DNA from: Candidatus Competibacteraceae bacterium
GTDB taxonomy: Bacteria; Pseudomonadota; Gammaproteobacteria; Competibacterales; Competibacteraceae
NCBI GenBank assembly: GCA_007120095.1
Contig: SKOM01000081.1
Location: 1 to 5,531 of the forward strand
Direction of reading: 5' to 3'
DNA length: 5,531 nucleotides
The position numbers were made by a program, and so were the translations under genes. Each line of letters opens with the position of its first letter. Within the stretch, counting starts at the first letter, position 1. Positions 4,152 to 5,531 of the stretch are shown one piece after another. A model generated the notes under the pieces. The model did no database searches and was not told where the DNA came from. It worked only from the letters and a program-made list of their open reading frames with translations.

Positions 4152-5531
4152 TTAGGTTGGTGATGTAAAAAACTGTTCAACCCGACGCAAACTGCGGGTA
4201 CGGGTCATGGACGGCAAGCTATCGAGAAATACCCGACCGTAGGAGCGGGTCAGTAAGCGGGGATCGGCTAACATCAGCACGCCCCGGTCATTGACATCGC
4301 GGATCAGACGACCCACCCCCTGTTTTAGGGCGATAACCGCCTGCGGTAACTGATAGTCCATGAACGGATTACCCCCGGTTTGCCGCAAGGCATCAATGCG
4401 GGCTTGCATCACCGGATCGCCCGGCGAGGAAAATGGCAGTTTAGCAATCACCACCAGGGACAGGGCTTCACCGCGCACATCGACGCCTTCCCAAAAACTT
4501 GCCGTGGCCAGCAATACCGCATTGCCCAGAGCACGAAACTCATCCAGCAATACGGTTTTAGGCCGTTCTCCTTGAACCAGCAACGGGAAATCAATCCGTG
4601 ATTGCAGCCATACCGCCGCCTCGCGCAAGGCATGATGACTGGTAAACAGTATAAACGCCCGACCGCGGCTGGCCTGCAAGACGGGCAATGTGGCCTCTAA
4701 GACCGCCGAGGTATAGTGGCTGGCCGCAGGATCAGGCAAATTTTTTGGATGGTAGAGCAAGGCATTACGGGCATAATCAAACGGGCTTTCCAGCCGCAGG
4801 GTGCACGGTGTCTCCAGACCCAAACGCTGACTAAAATGGCTGAAATCCTCGCCCACGGCCAGGGTCGCCGAGGTAAAAATCCAGGCACTGCGCTGGCGCT
4901 GCATACGCTGGCGGAACGCCGTGCTAATGTCCAACGGGGTTAAATACAGGGTGAAACTACGCAGACGAGTTTCAAACCAGTACACACAGTTGTCACCATC
5001 GGCCACGATAAACTGCTGTAAGCGCTGTTGCAGTAAACGACAGCGCTCCAGACAATGCGCCAGCCCAGTACCGCGTTGCGCCCCTTCCTGCAGGGCCTGC
5101 TCCAGGGCGCTCAGAGCCGTGGCCAGTTGTTGTACCGCTTTGCACAAGGTCGGTGAGTGCTGCAAGTCCGGCCAAGGGGCGCGATTCGGCGGGGTGCCCA
5201 AGGCTGGATGCAGAACCCTGCTGGACTGTTCCAGTGCCTCACTAAGACGCAGCAGATCAGTAAAATCAGAGGCTTCTCGCTGCTGTTCGACTTGACAGTC
5301 ACGAGCCAGCTCCTGGAGCTGCCGACTGCTCAGTGCCGAACCGAAAAACTGGCCGGCAACTTCGGGTAATTGATGCGCTTCGTCAATAATAAACGCCTCA
5401 GCTCCCGGTAACAATTCACCAAAACCTTCTTCTTTCAGGGTTAAATCGGCACACAGCAGGTAATGGTTGACCACCACCACATCAGCGTTCAAAGCCTTGC
5501 GACGGGCTTTAAACACATAGCAGTCATCGAA
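4152..5531 (-). CDS. yoaA: YoaA, DinG/XPD-type ATP-dependent helicase, C-terminal part (cut by window edge)
   Basis: The last 459 residues of an XPD/DinG-like superfamily 2 iron-sulfur helicase. In E. coli, YoaA (636 residues) pairs with the clamp-loader subunit chi (HolC) and helps clear damaged or blocked replication forks. The reading frame is open to the right edge with no true start; about 175-180 residues, with Walker A and three iron-sulfur cysteines, lie outside. Counting from the edge: DDC (2-4) supplies the probable fourth cluster cysteine; VVNHYLL (20-26); DEAH motif II (50-53, positions 5373-5384); TSATL (220-224, motif III); SPFDYA (249-254); FTS (296-298); FWEGVD (346-351, motif V); QGVGRLIR (404-411, motif VI with the arginine finger). 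The C-terminus, RRVEQFF, is typical. The immediate neighbourhood with tsaB and the DEAH form favour YoaA over DinG. It appears to be an early gene of the operon that runs leftwards. Confidence 0.93.
   Translation of the reverse strand, partial: FDDCYVFKARRKALNADVVVVNHYLLCADLTLKEEGFGELLPGAEAFIIDEAHQLPEVAGQFFGSALSSRQLQELARDCQVEQQREASDFTDLLRLSEALEQSSRVLHPALGTPPNRAPWPDLQHSPTLCKAVQQLATALSALEQALQEGAQRGTGLAHCLERCRLLQQRLQQFIVADGDNCVYWFETRLRSFTLYLTPLDISTAFRQRMQRQRSAWIFTSATLAVGEDFSHFSQRLGLETPCTLRLESPFDYARNALLYHPKNLPDPAASHYTSAVLEATLPVLQASRGRAFILFTSHHALREAAVWLQSRIDFPLLVQGERPKTVLLDEFRALGNAVLLATASFWEGVDVRGEALSLVVIAKLPFSSPGDPVMQARIDALRQTGGNPFMDYQLPQAVIALKQGVGRLIRDVNDRGVLMLADPRLLTRSYGRVFLDSLPSMTRTRSLRRVEQFFTSPT

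Noticed and set aside
4360..5369. Several open frames of 60-124 codons on both strands within yoaA
   Set aside because: All overlap the conserved helicase frame, have no motifs, and show the composition expected of shadow frames in GC-rich coding DNA.
1..5531. tRNA or rRNA genes, CRISPR repeats, insertion-sequence ends, integrase or phage genes, toxin-antitoxin pairs
   Set aside because: Nothing of this kind is visible. Almost every base lies in a recognised gene, and the only gap above 100 bases (1756-1933) holds the DUF29 remnant and the probable SlyB-like promoter.

Overview
The window looks like chromosomal DNA of a gammaproteobacterium of moderate GC content (my estimate is mid-50s %). 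The clues are a YoaA (DinG/XPD-type helicase) gene next to tsaB, as in E. coli and relatives, together with a DUF3301 protein, a SlyB-type glycine-zipper lipoprotein and a MarC-family membrane protein. The genus cannot be read from the sequence. The Uma2-type nuclease and the DUF29 remnant belong to families that are scattered and multicopy in many environmental bacteria, and they are the accessory element here.

Layout, low to high coordinate: (1) 1-215, minus strand: the N-terminus of a RecQ-family helicase, cut by the window edge. (2) 199-804, minus: a Uma2-family PD-(D/E)XK protein whose 3' end overlaps the helicase start by 17 bases. (3) 842-1288, plus: a DUF1499 lipoprotein, divergent from the Uma2 gene across 37 bases. 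(4) 1282-1755, minus: a SlyB-like lipoprotein that overlaps the DUF1499 gene tail to tail by 7 bases. (5) 1796-1933, minus: a start-less C-terminal remnant of a DUF29 gene, filling most of the only sizeable gap. (6) 1934-5531, minus: a compact run of five genes in the order yoaA (5' end outside the window), TPR membrane protein, tsaB, DUF3301 protein, MarC-family protein. Their junctions are +24, +27, -7 and +26 bases, so they are probably one operon.

Functionally, the five-gene run joins DNA repair at stalled forks (YoaA), the essential t6A37 tRNA modification (TsaB) and three membrane-anchored or membrane proteins of unknown or poorly defined role. The SlyB-like and DUF1499 genes encode predicted outer-membrane lipoproteins. 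The Uma2/RecQ pair looks co-transcribed, but a shared function is only a guess.

I see no RNA gene, CRISPR array, insertion sequence, integrase, attachment site or convincing intrinsic terminator. Nearly all of the DNA is coding, and I do not see an undescribed multi-gene system. The most notable items are the DUF29 remnant lying in frame behind the marC-family stop codon and the Uma2/RecQ overlap.
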